64,000 bases of DNA, from assembly GCA_025449115.1 (NCBI GenBank), contig JAHLKC010000042.1, positions 206,696-270,695 on the forward strand. Reading direction: 5' to 3'. Each line of letters starts with the position of its first letter. The stretch's first letter is position 1. Shown here piece by piece: positions 11,201 through 22,568 of the stretch. The notes below the pieces were generated by a model, which had not been told where the DNA came from, made no database searches, and saw only the letters and a program-made list of their open reading frames with translations. The stretch is from Chytridium lagenaria. Taxonomy: Eukaryota > Chytridiomycota > Chytridiomycetes > Chytridiales > Chytridiaceae. A program made the position numbers and the translations under genes.

Positions 11201-14200
11201 TGCACTGGGTGTCTCCGAAACAGAGCACACCGCGTTAAAGTTAAGGCTGATGAGCTTACCGCTAAACTGGACGAGGTTGAGAATGCCAAGGCAGCAGTTG
11301 AAGCTAAGATTGCCGATATGGAGTCGCTTTTTGCTCAAGAAAAGAAGGCCCTTCAAGCTACCGCAGCTGATCTGGAGGCCAAGGTTAACGCTCTTTCCGA
11401 CGAGCATGGCATGGTATCTAGGAGTCTTCAGGATATCACGCCGGCACGAGACGCTCTAGCCTCGGATCTTGCCCTCCTCCGCGAGAAGTTTGAAGCTTCA
11501 GAGGAGAAGATTCATGAGCTTGAGGACATTCTTAAAAACGAGAAGAAGGCTCACGCTGACTTGACAATGCAAAATGCCACCGAAATCAGCTCCGCAAAGA
11601 GCAAAATATCCGAGCTTGAAGCTTTACTCTCTGAGGAGAGAATGAAGCATGAGACAACAGTTGCTGAGATGAACGCAAAGCTGGCGGATGTAGACAAGCG
11701 GAATGCAGAGATCTCTGCTGCATTGGTAGTCTCTGACACAGAGCATACAGCGTTGAAGTACGGGCAGATGAGCTTAGCGCTAAACTTGAAGAGGTCAAGG
11801 CAGTAACCGAAAGCAAGATGGCTGAGATTGGGTCTAACTTACCCGAAGAAAAGAAACCTCAAGGTACTGCTGTTGACCTCGAGGGTATAGTCAGTCCTCC
11901 CTTAGACCATCATGACAGGGTGTCAAGAGGCTTGAAAAAAGAAGATATCACGCCGACAAGTGACTCTTTGGTGCTTGATCTGGGGCAAGTTAGTGACAAA
12001 CTCAGGGCATCGGAGGAAAAAGTCCGTGAGCTTGAGTCTCTTCTGTATAGGGAGAGAGAGAATTCATCAGAGTCGATTTCTCAGAATACTTCCGAGCTCA
12101 GTGCTGCAAGGAATAGGATGTCTGAGCTTGAGGCACTACTTGCGGAGGAGAAGGTGAACTCGGAAAAGACGGCAGCCGAACTCAAGGAGAAACTTGCAGA
12201 CCTACAGAAACAGAAGGATGAGATAATGAGGGTTCATGATGCGTCGGGGAAGGCGGGCGAGTCGACTAAGACGCATGTGGATGAGCTTAGTATGAAGGAG
12301 ACTAGTTCTAAAGAGGCGAAGGCGGGCGACACCAGGATCGCTGAAATTGAATCACACCTCGCCAAACATGTTGTTGAAGCCACCGATATGTCTGAGCGCC
12401 TCAAGCTCTCGGAAGATAATGTCAAATCGCTTACCGAGGAGATAAAACGACTCGAAGATCGTATCGCTGAACTACTCCAAAAGTGTTCTGGTTTGGAGGC
12501 TGACGCTGCAGTGGGAAGAGATGCGAGCGATCGCCTCAAAGTCTCGGAAGAAAATTCAAAAGCTCAGGCAGACGAGATTAATCGACTCGAGATTCACATC
12601 GCTGAGCTGCTTGAGAAGTGTTCTGGTTTGGAGGCTGATGTTGCTGCGGCGAAGGAAGTTGCAGTCACCGAAAAAGCTGCTTTAGAGAAGGCGGTAGAGG
12701 ACGCAACTCAAAGAGACGCTACCCTGTCTAAGCGCCTCGATGACTCGCTTGTAACTGTTGATAGGCTTGAGAAGGAATTAGAAGCGTCGTCAGCGGAATC
12801 TGCCGGCCTCCTGGCTACCCTTGAGTCTGAACGGATGAAGCACGCCGTCTCATGTTCGGACTTGGATGCTAAATTGAAAGATTCTTCGATTGCAGCCGAG
12901 TTACTCAATGAGAAACTTCGCCAAGAAACACAGGCCTTGGAGGAAGGTAGAACCAGACATGCAGCTCAACAAGCAGATCTTGAGACTCGTTTGAAGGAGG
13001 CTTTGGATGCTCACGGCCTTCTTAAAGAGAAGTTGGCGTTGGCAGAAAGTTCTACTCGATCTTTAGAAGAAGTTCGTGCCGGTCATGCTGCTGAAGCTGC
13101 TGATCTCTCTAACCGTCTGAAAGACTCCGAAGAGCAGAACAAGAAGCAAGCCGATGAGATCAAGCACCTTGAAGTACGTACAGCTGAGCTCACGATAAAA
13201 TGCTCTACTCTCGAAGATGAAATTGCTGCGGCTAGGAAGTCTTTAGAAGAAGTCCGTGCCAGCCATACTGCTGAAGCTGCTGACCTCGCCAAACGTCTGC
13301 AAAACTCTGAGAAGCTGAAAAAGACTCAAAGCGACGAAATTAACGGACTTCAATCTCGTGCTGCTGAGCTTTTTGGAAAATGCTCTGCTCTAGAAAATGA
13401 AGTCGCTTCAGCGAAGAAGTCTTTGGTTCTCGAAAAAGAAGCTTTTGTGAAGGCGCTAAACGAGGCAAAAAAGAGTGCTCCGGATTCACACTCAAGATCA
13501 ATGCCAGCTTCCGACAGGTCGCTTGACACGGATGTTGAAGAGGCAGTCTCGACATCGAAGGCGAAAGAGCCTGTAGTTTCGGTGACTACCTTACGCAAGG
13601 CCATTGAAGAACGTGACGCAGCAAGGAAGGAGGTGGATAGCCTTGATCGCCTCCTTTCTTCATACGCATCTGCTTCGTCGAAGCCTATCCCAAATTACGA
13701 AGATGTCTCAGAACAATTTGCTGAATTGAGAGAGGAGGTTGAAGATTTGAAAGAGCAACGGAATGCTTTAATGGATCAGGTTGCCATGCTTCGCGAAAAC
13801 CTTGATTCTGCAAGTCAAGCCCTTGCTAAAGTCGCTGGGATTCAGCTTCACGACAAAACGATCAGGTTTTCTTCGACACCATCAGTTGATATTGACATTG
13901 TTCGTCCAATTGTCGCTGACGCTGCCCGGCAGCACATTGCGAAGATGGAGGAGGCTTTAGATGAGGCGGAAATGCACATTGAGGAGCTTACTGCTAGAAA
14001 TGAGGAGATGGAAACGATGTTATTGGCTGTAGAAGAGGGCCTTAGTGAGCAACAAAGACAGAAGGAGATGGAGAGGAGTCAATGTGATGAAGGAGCTCGA
14101 CCTGATTTCAATGGTCTAGAAGAAATTATACAAGCTCAGGCGGCGGAAGTTAACCGTTTGACGCAGGAGGTTGAGCGATTGCAAATCCTGTTGCTTGCAG

Positions 14201-14868
14201 GTGGCAACTTGGAGCAGGAGAAGTCTAGGCGCCATCTTAACTCTATACCAGAGGAAGACATAGAGCAGCCATCGAGCACAAGGTCATTGCACAGATTGTC
14301 TCAGGCCTCTACTTCCTCAACGGAATTGTCGAGCCAAGCTGCACCACTAGCAGGCAACCTTAGACGGCGTAACCCGCGTGGCGTGCCACGTCGAGCAGAG
14401 TCAGCCCCAATGGAGTCAGGTTCTAATGGTGTCGATTTTGAAACTGACGACGAAGACATGACTAGCGATTATTTCCTGCCGTCAGTCTTCTTCAATGATC
14501 TCGTTCGTCCTGGCGAGATTCCCGCGGAAACTACCGTTCGTCAACCGCAAAGAGTTCTCCTAACGATGCGGCGTATCTCGACAGCAACGTACAAGGAATA
14601 CGTGGAGAAGCTGCGGAATCATATCACTGGGCTTGAAGCCGAAATTGCACAGCTAAATGGACGACTGGTTAAGATGCAGAGGAGGGAGGATGAGCTACGA
14701 GTGGAGGTCGGACGGGGGCGGATGGATGTGAATGAGGCTTTGAGAAGGTTGACAGAGTCAGAGAGGGAGCGGGAAAGAGTAGAGATAAGAGTTAGAGAGA
14801 TAAGGAGAAGGAAGAAGAGAATGCCGTGGGATTGTTGTACGCGCGGTGGCGCAGACGAGAAGGACTGA
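5262..14868 (+). CDS. Giant coiled-coil scaffold protein with TQT array and 173-residue repeats
   Basis: Start ATG at 5262 (MDDQDSQIHKLRQELSEA). Nearly the whole product is predicted heptad coiled coil rich in E, K, A and L. Introns are visible at 5501-5587 and about 5928-5988, and one starts at about 6426. A Ser/Pro-rich linker (SFLTPPTSASSSPPRG) sits near 5820. A 13-residue TQT repeat array occupies about 7240-7815 and 173-residue coiled-coil repeats occupy 9262-11818. A clean 1016-codon stretch (11818-14868) finishes the protein with more coiled coil, the non-coil segment FFNDLVRPGEIPAETTVR, and a basic tail. From about 5800 to 11800 the frame is broken by many one-base slips; codons and heptads continue on each side. 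Expected size is around 3000 residues. No motor, kinase or membrane segment is visible. The family is not recognised; a cytoskeletal, spindle-pole or basal-body scaffold is plausible. It may be a decaying gene, but I favour assembly indels. Confidence 0.75.
7240..7815 (+). repeat. Tandem 39-bp repeat encoding 13-residue TQT units
   Basis: About 13-14 copies of a unit like ESKAEIQTQTEVL. Most copies carry the core EIQTQTE or EIETQTE; one has SQT and the last are more diverged. TQT flanked by an aliphatic and an acidic residue is the known anchor of motifs that bind dynein light chain LC8 (DYNLL). Single missing bases (for example in the CCC and AAA runs near 7650-7735) shift the frame in the last copies, but the pattern continues in the other frame. 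Confidence 0.8.
9262..11817 (+). repeat. Five tandem copies of a 519-bp (173-codon) coiled-coil repeat
   Basis: Copies begin at the ATGGAGTC site at 9262, 9775, 10288, 10805 and 11318. The full unit counts to 173 codons, running from MESLFAQEKKALQ through EHGMVSRSLQDITPARDA and ISELEALLSEEK to KAAVEAKIAD. Observed spacings are 513, 513, 517 and 513 bp. For the third and fourth copies the shortfall equals the count of missing and extra single bases when read against the intact fifth copy. Copies are near-identical at DNA level, so the amplification is recent or homogenised; the first copy is the most diverged. Confidence 0.85.
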
Positions 14869-15657
14869 GAGTGATGGTGGGGAGGTGGTTAATTCATCAC
14901 CGCTTCGTTTATTTATTTTATTCTTTCCTTTCCAAGCTCTTATTATTTTTATTGCATCGCTTCTATTTCGTATGTCATTTTCCGCCATTTCCTTTCAAAG
15001 CGGTTGGCCCTTGGCCTCTCTGTAAACGTCCTATACTTTCTTTCCTTTTTTCTGTTCTTTCATTCCATGTTTGGAACCAATAGATCCTTTTTCTCTTGGT
15101 CCATTATAATTTTAGGACCGTTACCCCTCTTTATCATCACATCTCCTCATTCTATGTAGAAAGCGAAGTTTATTTGTTGTTTCTTTCATGGATTCACCAG
15201 GGATTTTTCTATGATTAGCTGCTTTTATTTGAGCAATTGCCTTTTCCCAGTTTACGCTATGGAGTTCATTTTGTCCTTTTGACACAGAGTTGAAAGAAAA
15301 AAACGGAAGTAAATGCCTCATTTGCAGACAACTATATAAATTCCCTTATTCAGTCTCAACATCTGACCAGCCCGCTGAGAACGAGAGTAGCAACTGCACT
15401 TGGTACGCGAATTCCTCGATATATGCATCACCACTTTTTTTTTATGGAAATAAGGTTGATGTATGCACCAATGACTTGGTTACTGCCTCTTAAACTGGTT
15501 GATACGGTGGTTTAATAACGAGTTTAAAGGAGAATTGCCGATAGAGTGTGTAGGTACGCTTGAAAATCATCGGATTTGCGGAAAAGGAGGGGAAGATTCT
15601 CGATTCATGAGGCAAAAGACCATAAGGCGCTCTTGCAAATGGCAGTGAATATTAACC
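14869..15657. other. Intergenic: 3' end of coiled-coil gene and channel promoter region
   Basis: T-rich sequence follows the stop at 14868. A TATA-type promoter element lies at 15315-15340 and is described separately. No protein-coding frame here is convincing. Confidence 0.5.
15315..15340 (+). promoter_or_regulatory. Promoter-like element: GCCTCATTTGCAGACA followed by TATATAA
   Basis: A 16-base word at 15315-15330 is followed 4 bases later by TATATAA (15334-15340). The same 16-base word with a TATATAA about 10 bases further on occurs at 34508-34540, upstream of another predicted gene start. It lies about 320 bases before the chosen start of the channel gene. Confidence 0.5.
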
Positions 15658-18600
15658 ATGAAACAAGCAGCTATCATCGCAAAGCTGCTGCATGAGACCC
15701 GAATCCAAGAAGAGTATCTTTATCAACTCCAAGCCGATGTGCAGACGTTCTTGAGGAGCGCATTCAGAAGATAGAGGACGAAAACTCTGATGAAGAAGAA
15801 TGGGCGGTCAAAGAGCAAATTCAGAAGCTGGAAGCCGAAGCTAGAAAGACGGAGACATCATCGACAACCTCGTGGACACCAGTGTTGCCAAGGACCATCA
15901 CTTCGCACAACACCGTTACGGAGTCAGTAACTCCGTTTATAGCTGTAGCAGGGCCATCCCGATCGGACACTCAGGACTGTGGGCTTATTGAATCGCTCGT
16001 TAAACGTGCAGTGGCGAAGCCTAATGTGTGTTCTGGGAGATATTAACATCGTCGTTCTTCCCGGTTTCGAGCTCAACTACTGGTGTTCATACAAACGATG
16101 AGAATAAAGGTTACGCGAAACATTTAGCAGTAAGGGCTTTGAAGAAGCATCACAGCGCTGGGAGTAGATCAATGAGATCGTTCTTGTCGGTTTCAGTGGC
16201 GTCGTCAGGGGTGTTTGGTGTGTCAGGACACAGATTAAGAGGGCCTTTCTCAAAGGTAGGAGTAGACTCACCTCGCTTTTAGCATCGCTGTTAATTCTCG
16301 ATAACCTTACCATAAATAATTCAAAACATTATAGCGAACCTCCGTATCGTCAACCCGCAGCACCTCTTTAAAACGAGCACCCGATCGCTTGATTGATGAA
16401 GATCCTGACCAAAGCTTACCATTTCCATCACGCACCGCTTCACGAAACCTTCCCCTGAAAACGGATTCATGTCGCATCTTCCTCGAAGACGCGTCCTACC
16501 ACACCTCTCTCTCTTCCGTCCAAAAAAGTTTTGACGGTCCCTCTAGTCATTTTCTCGACGTCCGTCCCCGCTTACCACCCCGCACCCCCTCCATACGGAG
16601 CGCCAAAAATATCTCCACGAGCGACATCACCTTCAGCACGCTTGATGAGGCACTTGAGCCGTTTGAAAACCATTGGACGTGGGCTGAAAAGGCCTGGATT
16701 ATTGTCACCACGTTTTATTTGGAGTATGTCAGAATTGCGAGGTATAATGAATTAGGAGATCCGATCAGGGCAGGCCCCCAGCGTAGAATCTTGATGGATG
16801 AAGCCATTTTGGGTGAAGAAGATGCGATCTGCTTGCATCCTCTTTCAATGTTTGTGGCATATTGGGATTTAGCTTTGTTTGGTACGCTATTTCTTTACTT
16901 CTTCTCTTTTATTACCATTCCTTGTTTTAATCGTATGTGACAAAAATAACACTCCTACTGATGTACTGCAGTTGTGTGGATGATATTCTCCATGGTGTTA
17001 CCGTTCATTGCAGCATTCGACTTACCGCTCGATATGACATTGACATTTACGTACATGTTTACTGTGTTTGTGGGGCTTGATGCAGTCGTCAAGTATTTTA
17101 AATTGACAAGAATTAGTCGCAGTCCATGCTCACGAGAAGTCCAGTAGAGTCGAGGAGGCGATATCTTGTGAGTCATATTCATTGGAACATGCCTTTTTCG
17201 TTGAGATCTTGTAATGTTGGATTAAGTTTGCTACACTACATCTATAAATTTTGTGTTGACTGCATTATCCTTCTTCTTTAGTATATTAAATATTATTCGT
17301 TTTCTTTATTTCTCCGCCATTTTCGTATATTTTTGCATCACTAATTCAGCAATAACACTGATATTCTAAAAACTACCTGGCCATCGACATTATCTGCGGT
17401 ATCCCTTGGTACGCAATCCTCATTCGAATATTGCCCGACTCTATCAATCAATTCTTCCTCTTTCCCGCCGTCTTTCACGCCTTTGCCTCGGCAACACGAA
17501 TTTTTCTTCAGAATCCCCTCATCCTCCGCGCATCCCGTCGACTTCAAACCAACATGGGCCACAGTATCATGAACATTATCGTGTTTATGAGTCTACTCAT
17601 GATGTTTATTCACTTTAATGCTTGTGTCATTTATATTGCGCAAAAGCTGGGGTTACCTTATGACATAGAGCCACCCGAGAATGTACCATATACTCAGTTT
17701 GAGACTGTTAAAAAATGGGTGAAGCTTGAGGCCGACGGGGAACCACTTTGGAGTCAATACATTTTGTTGTTTTTTCAGTTCCACGGCGGATATTTTCCCA
17801 ATCAATGGTTATCAGTGAGTAGCCCCTTTTCCAGCTGATGCTTCTTATTTGCTTAATACATAGAGTTTCCATTGCTTTTTTTCTCTGTGTCTCATCTTCA
17901 CTTTCACTATTTATCCCCGCTCTTTCTTTGTCCTGGGTTTTGCTAATTTGACTTTTCTTTAAAAACTTTGCGTTCTTTTGTGACTTTCAACAGACCTTCT
18001 GACCGCTCTGAACAATTCGTCATCACATTCTTCTCTATCGCCGGCGCCCTGATCTATGCTCTCCTTGTCGGTACTATTGCCAGTTTCTCCCTCGGACTTG
18101 ATTCAGCTGGGCGCAAGTTCACGGTTATTTCTTTTTTTGCAATCTTTGCTCTAATATGAGTTTGTAGGAAGTACTCGATGAAGTGAATGAATTCATGGAT
18201 GCTTCGGATCTACCTGAATCCATACGGTACAAAATTCGGAGTTTTTTCAGGTTGAAGTATCGCGGCAAGTACTTTAAGAAGGGTTCAATCATGGCTGAGT
18301 TAATCAAAGTTTGCAAAGGGTGAGTTTTAACCCCTGAATCACCATTACTCTGCTTCATCCCCGTGATCATCTTCATCGTGTTATAAATCATGTGTTTCCA
18401 TGTACTTCTGTACCTGTTCTGAACTAAAATTAGGAAATTCTTCTCGAATCTTTCTGCGACCTTATCGACCGCGTCCCCTTTTTCCGGAACGATTCCGATA
18501 ACCCCAACTCCCCATTTGTGTGCTGCGTCGCCAACGTTGTTACAATCGAACACTATGTCGCTGGAAACAACGTCTTTGTGCAAGGAGACCAAGGCGACGC

Positions 18601-18951
18601 CATGTTCTTTATATCTCAAGGAACTGTGGATATTGTTGTGGGTGGAAATAAAGTCGGAGCATTGGGTGAAGGGGCGTTTTTTGGAGAAGTCGCGCTTTTG
18701 GATGCTGCACCTAGGAGTGCGACCATCACCGCGAGTAGTAGCGTAGAGCTGGTTAGACTGGGGAAAAGTGATTTAGAGTTGATTTTAGAGGATGTGAGTA
18801 CTTTCCATTCAATCACCCTTTTTTTTTTCGTTTTAAAGGGTATTTATTTTTTGTCGTGAACGAATAGTTTCCTGATGTGAGAGAAAGAATGAAAGAAGTG
18901 TATCAGGAGCGTTTGAAACGAATAGAGAGGGAGAGGGCTATGGCTAAATGA
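15658..18951 (+). CDS. Cyclic-nucleotide-gated ion channel (HCN/CNG-type)
   Basis: Plasma-membrane channel opened by cAMP or cGMP. A coiled-coil N-terminus starts at ATG 15658 (MKQAAIIAKLLHETRIQEEY), then a Ser-rich cytoplasmic region, then S1 (HPLSMFVAYWDLALF joined over intron 16882-16971 to VVWMIFSMVLPFIAAF), S2, the loop RGGDIFNNTDILKNYL, S3, and S5 (HSIMNIIVFMSLLMMFIH). S6 is FVITFFSIAGALIYALLVG. The C-linker is on exon 18168-18320. The nucleotide-binding domain is at about 18434-18794, with phosphate-binding cassette FGEVALLDAAPRSATI keeping the conserved Glu and Arg. Last exon ends at 18951. A TAG at 17145-17147 can be removed by a 60-nt intron (17088-17147). One-base slips near 15742 and at 17791-17800 break the frame. 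The pore appears to read FPINGYQPSDRSEQ, not GYGD. Blastocladiella emersonii has a CNG channel in its phototaxis pathway, so a zoospore role is possible. Confidence 0.85.
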
Positions 18952-19687
18952 TGACGACTGCGACTATATCTGATTTGAACCCGAAAGACGCATACCTGAG
19001 ATTCCGATATTTATAAATGCTTCTTTGAAAATCTTTGAAATGGGCGAGAGAACATGAGATTGAGAGAGGCGTTTGGCGTTAGATCAGATATCAGATACAT
19101 ATGACAAGACGATTTTGCTATGAGTGTAAATATATACCTATACCACCACTCATTATTTAATGAGTATTTTCAACGAGCAAAATCGTGTAAATTTCTATTG
19201 AAACAATAAAGAGAGGAAACACTTTATTTTTGACGAAATCACTATCATCCTTCCACCGTTGCTCATCAATGTTTCTAGCCAGGCGTGCAGATGAGTTATA
19301 ACCCTTTGTATACAGCATTTTTGATAATATTTCTTCAAACCAAAAATACGCAAACGTTTTTAGAAGCAGTGTGTGTTTAATATAGAAACGTTGGGGGGAG
19401 GGGAACGTTTGAGGATTGAAAGGAATACAGTACCATAAAGTAATTATTGAAATGAAAAATTAGGATGTATTCTGTTTTTATATCTCAACAAAAAATCAAG
19501 AAATGATCAAGGCATGAGCGGAACGGCCGCAGAGTGAAAAAGGGATTGTGAAAGGGTATTGGGGTTTTCACATGGAAATTGGAATCGAGGGTTTTCAGGA
19601 GAAATCTGTAGGAAAAAAAGAGGGTAATATGAAGATTGGCGCTCTTCGCACATAAAACCCAGCAGGTGCATTACGTGCTCTTCGTGC
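18952..19687. other. Convergent intergenic region
   Basis: 3' sides of the channel (+) and the fungalysin (-). An AATAAA polyadenylation-like signal occurs near 19205. No gene seen. Confidence 0.5.
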
Positions 19688-22568
19688 TTAACAACCAGCA
19701 GGTACACTGAAATCATTAAATGTCGCCGTGGCAGGAGCATTCACACCCAACCCTCTCTTTGCGAACCCCCTCCAAATTGCACACCTATACTGATTCCCGG
19801 ACACCGTCTCCGCCTGCAAGATTGCATTTCTCGCATCCACAAAAGTAGGTGTGCAAGGTTGCAGTTTCATCCCATCAATCACATTCCTCATGAACCGGAT
19901 ATTCCCAGCCGTGCTGGTGGTTTTCGTCAAATCAGCTTCAAAACCACCTTGATCCACCATATTCCAATACACCTCATACAGGGTCGACGACCACACCGTT
20001 CCAATGAAATGAACACCATCTTGATTCAATATGTTGACGTAGGTGAGTGGGTTTGTCGACATTGACGTCGAATACGGGTACGCTCTGATCCCACCCACAG
20101 AGTTGAACGAATAAGACCCAATCACTTTGTTCACTGATCGTGTGTCTGTTTGTTTCATCACCGCCCACCATCCTGATGTGTCCGACCATCCTTCTCCCAT
20201 ACCCCCTGATACTGCGGTTCCGAGACACCAGACATTGGAAGCACCACCTGTGAGTCTGTTTGCTGACACCGTGAGTGATTTCGTGGAGAATCACACCATT
20301 GTCCATGGCGGTGTCGCGGGCGGGGTTGGAGTTTTGGCAGGTGTAGAAATTCATCACGGGCGCTTCACCGTCAGAGGGTGTTCCGAAATTGGCGTTACAG
20401 TTTCCATCTGGATATATGGTCAGAAAGGCAGGTAGCGTCATAACCAATTTACACTACAAAAGCGAGGGAAGGAACAACGTACCGGCGAGGATGTTTGTGA
20501 TGATAGCGTCATTCCCGAATCCACCTCGATTGAAATTATTGTTTTGAAAGTTCCCCGCGACTTCATTAAACCCGTACCGATGAAAGATCTCGTGAAACAC
20601 GTTGGACACGTAAAACACGTTTGCAGCAATAGCGCTCACAGAGACAGAGGGTGTGGATGCCGTGTCATAAACCCAGTCAAAGCGTTGACCATTCCGCGAG
20701 GTGGTGGTTTGGCCGTTGTTTCGAACGAGGAGGTTGTTGCCAGAGGTCGTCACTTCGCCGTTGATAGGGGCGTTGTGCCAGCCGTTGAGGGAGATGGACG
20801 TGTCGGAGGGGTTGCTGAAGAGTTGGGTGCCGCCGTCTGCGAGGGATTCACGTGAGAAGGGGACGGCGCGATAGACGGGGCCGGTTGATGGGCCTGGGGA
20901 TGGGGAGGGGATGGGGAAGGAGAGGGGGAGGGAGAAGGGGAGGGGGATGGACTTGGTGATGGACTGGTGGTTTTGCAGTTGTAAGACCAGTCGCAGAGAC
21001 CAGAATCGGCACAGCTAAAGTTCATGTCAGCAGCTTTCCTGTACACGGTGGACAAAAGCAAAAATCGAAAAAGTTACGTACCATACAAGTCCGGAAGCGC
21101 AGTTGAATGTGCCAACGGGGGCTTTTGGTTTATCGAAATGAAATAATAGTGTAAGTGGGATGTTTTGTAATCAAAGTTTGAACTTACATCCTCTCAGACA
21201 TTGAACCATGGAGTTACCACTGTTGCATTCAAAGCCGTTCGGGCGTAATGAGCAAAGAGGACCCGGTTGTGGGGATGGAGATGGGGATGGGGACGGGCTG
21301 GGTGATGGCGAAGGACTGGGTGATGGCGATGGACTTGGTGATGGCGAGGGACTTGGTGAAGGGGAAGGGGAAGGTGAGGGTGAAGGGGAGGGCGAAGGAC
21401 TTGGGCAATCCCGTTGGAACCCACAGCTTCCCGTTGCAGCACAACAAATTGTTCCTGGGGCACAAGTAAACGCTGGCCAAGGGAACCCACCCCCAAGACA
21501 TCTGTTGAATGCGTTGTCAGAGATACACACGTAAGCGCCTTCAGGTTGGTTCACGCATGCAGGGATCACGTTGTTGGATGGGGGTGTGGGTGGGGCGAAT
21601 GAAACGCCAACGTCGTTGAGGAGGTTGGTTCCTGCGAGGACGGTGCTGGTGATTTTTGAAACGAGAATGACGTACCTGAAGAGAAAAATGTGGGTTAGAT
21701 GGAGAAAGAGATAGTATGATGGACTTTGTGGGTTAGATGGATAAAGAAATTAAGTATGGTTGATTTTGTGGGTTCGATGGAGAAAGAGATAACAGTATGA
21801 TGGACTTCCGTGGGTTGGATGGAGAAAGAGATAACAGTATGATGAATAAAAACAAAACGTACCATCCAGTTTCAGTTCGCATTTGAATCTCCCAAACCGG
21901 TTCCAAGGTGGACGTACCAGGAAGCAAATAATATTTCTCGACGACGGCAACAGGCCCTTGAGCAAACGACGCGCCCGTCACTTTTGTGCCGTTGAGACTG
22001 AGATTGTCGACAAAATTGTTCTGAGTGATGCCTAACGCGTTTGAAGCAGCGATCACGGCGTCCACCGCGGATACGTGACTGAGCCCAGTAGACTCGATGA
22101 GAGTAGACCTTTCAGCGGCTGGGACGTGAGCGGCGACGATGGTGCCGTCTGGGGCAATGTTCACGTCGGCCACCAAGTTTGTGATGGGGAGGCCGTGGAG
22201 GGTGTGGGTAAAGTGAAAGTGGGCAAGGTTGTTGTGGGAGGTTGTGAGACTTTGGGTTGGTTAGTTTTGTGTTTTTTGGTTTGGTGAGTTGATGGGATTC
22301 CACGAAATTCAATGTACCTGTCAGTGATGACGATGTTTGAAGTCAAATCATTTCCGGCGCCTGCGACAAAGTCGTGAGCAATTTGAGCAGGGGGTCGTGG
22401 ATAAACACTGTTGATGGGGGGGACGAATTCAAAGGATATTTGGGGGGCGATGACGATGGAAGGGAGGTTGATGCGTGGGCTTGTTGGTTCGGTGGTTCTT
22501 TTGGAGACCGCGAGAGGTTCTGCGGAAGTTAGACCCCCTAAAAGGAGGGCAATCAGAAGGAATTTCAT
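19688..22568 (-). CDS. Fungalysin-type metalloprotease (M36) with two internal chitin-binding-like modules
   Basis: Secreted zinc endopeptidase. Start 22568: MKFLLIALLLGGLTSAEPLA is a signal peptide. The N-terminal prodomain (FTP/PepSY-like) runs to about 21850 and includes VSAVDAVIAASNALGI and EPVWEIQMRTETGW. Two cysteine-rich modules with Pro-Ser linkers follow at about 21560-20980, then the peptidase domain: ISLNGWHNAPINGEVTTSGN, DGNCNANFGTPSDGEAP, the zinc motif HEITH (20271-20285), and further on GGMGEGWSD carrying the third zinc-ligand region. It ends VPAGC at 19688. The order HExxHGxSNRLTGG then GMGEGWSD is typical of M36. A one-base slip in the AAA at 20259-20261 separates HEITHGVS from NRLTGG, and another lies in the Pro-Ser linker (about 20880-20960). 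Short introns are visible (for example about 20432-20482). With chitin-binding modules it may act on chitin-associated protein in fungal walls or arthropod cuticle (inference). Confidence 0.88.
20980..21570 (-). other. Two 8-cysteine CBM19-like modules joined by Pro-Ser repeat linkers
   Basis: Module 1 has cysteines in the pattern of NRCLGGGFPWPAFTC then APGTICCAATGSC. Module 2 (split by introns near 21180 and 21020-21080) has MVQCLRG, PVGTFNC and ASGLVCCADSGLCDW. Spacing of the cysteines is the same in both, so they are tandem duplicates. The C..G..C plus C..GT.C layout resembles CBM family 19 chitin-binding modules. Linkers at about 21290-21410 and 20890-20960 are (PS)n repeats. Confidence 0.65.

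Noticed and set aside
5262..11818. Reading the coiled-coil gene as a plain pseudogene
   Set aside because: Breaks are single-base, mostly in runs, with codon and heptad patterns kept between them, and the 3' third is intact; the same error type hits histone H2B.
21208..21534. Plus-strand frame with GDGDGDG repeats, looking like a calcium-binding repeat
   Set aside because: It is the antisense of the (PS)n linker in the fungalysin gene.
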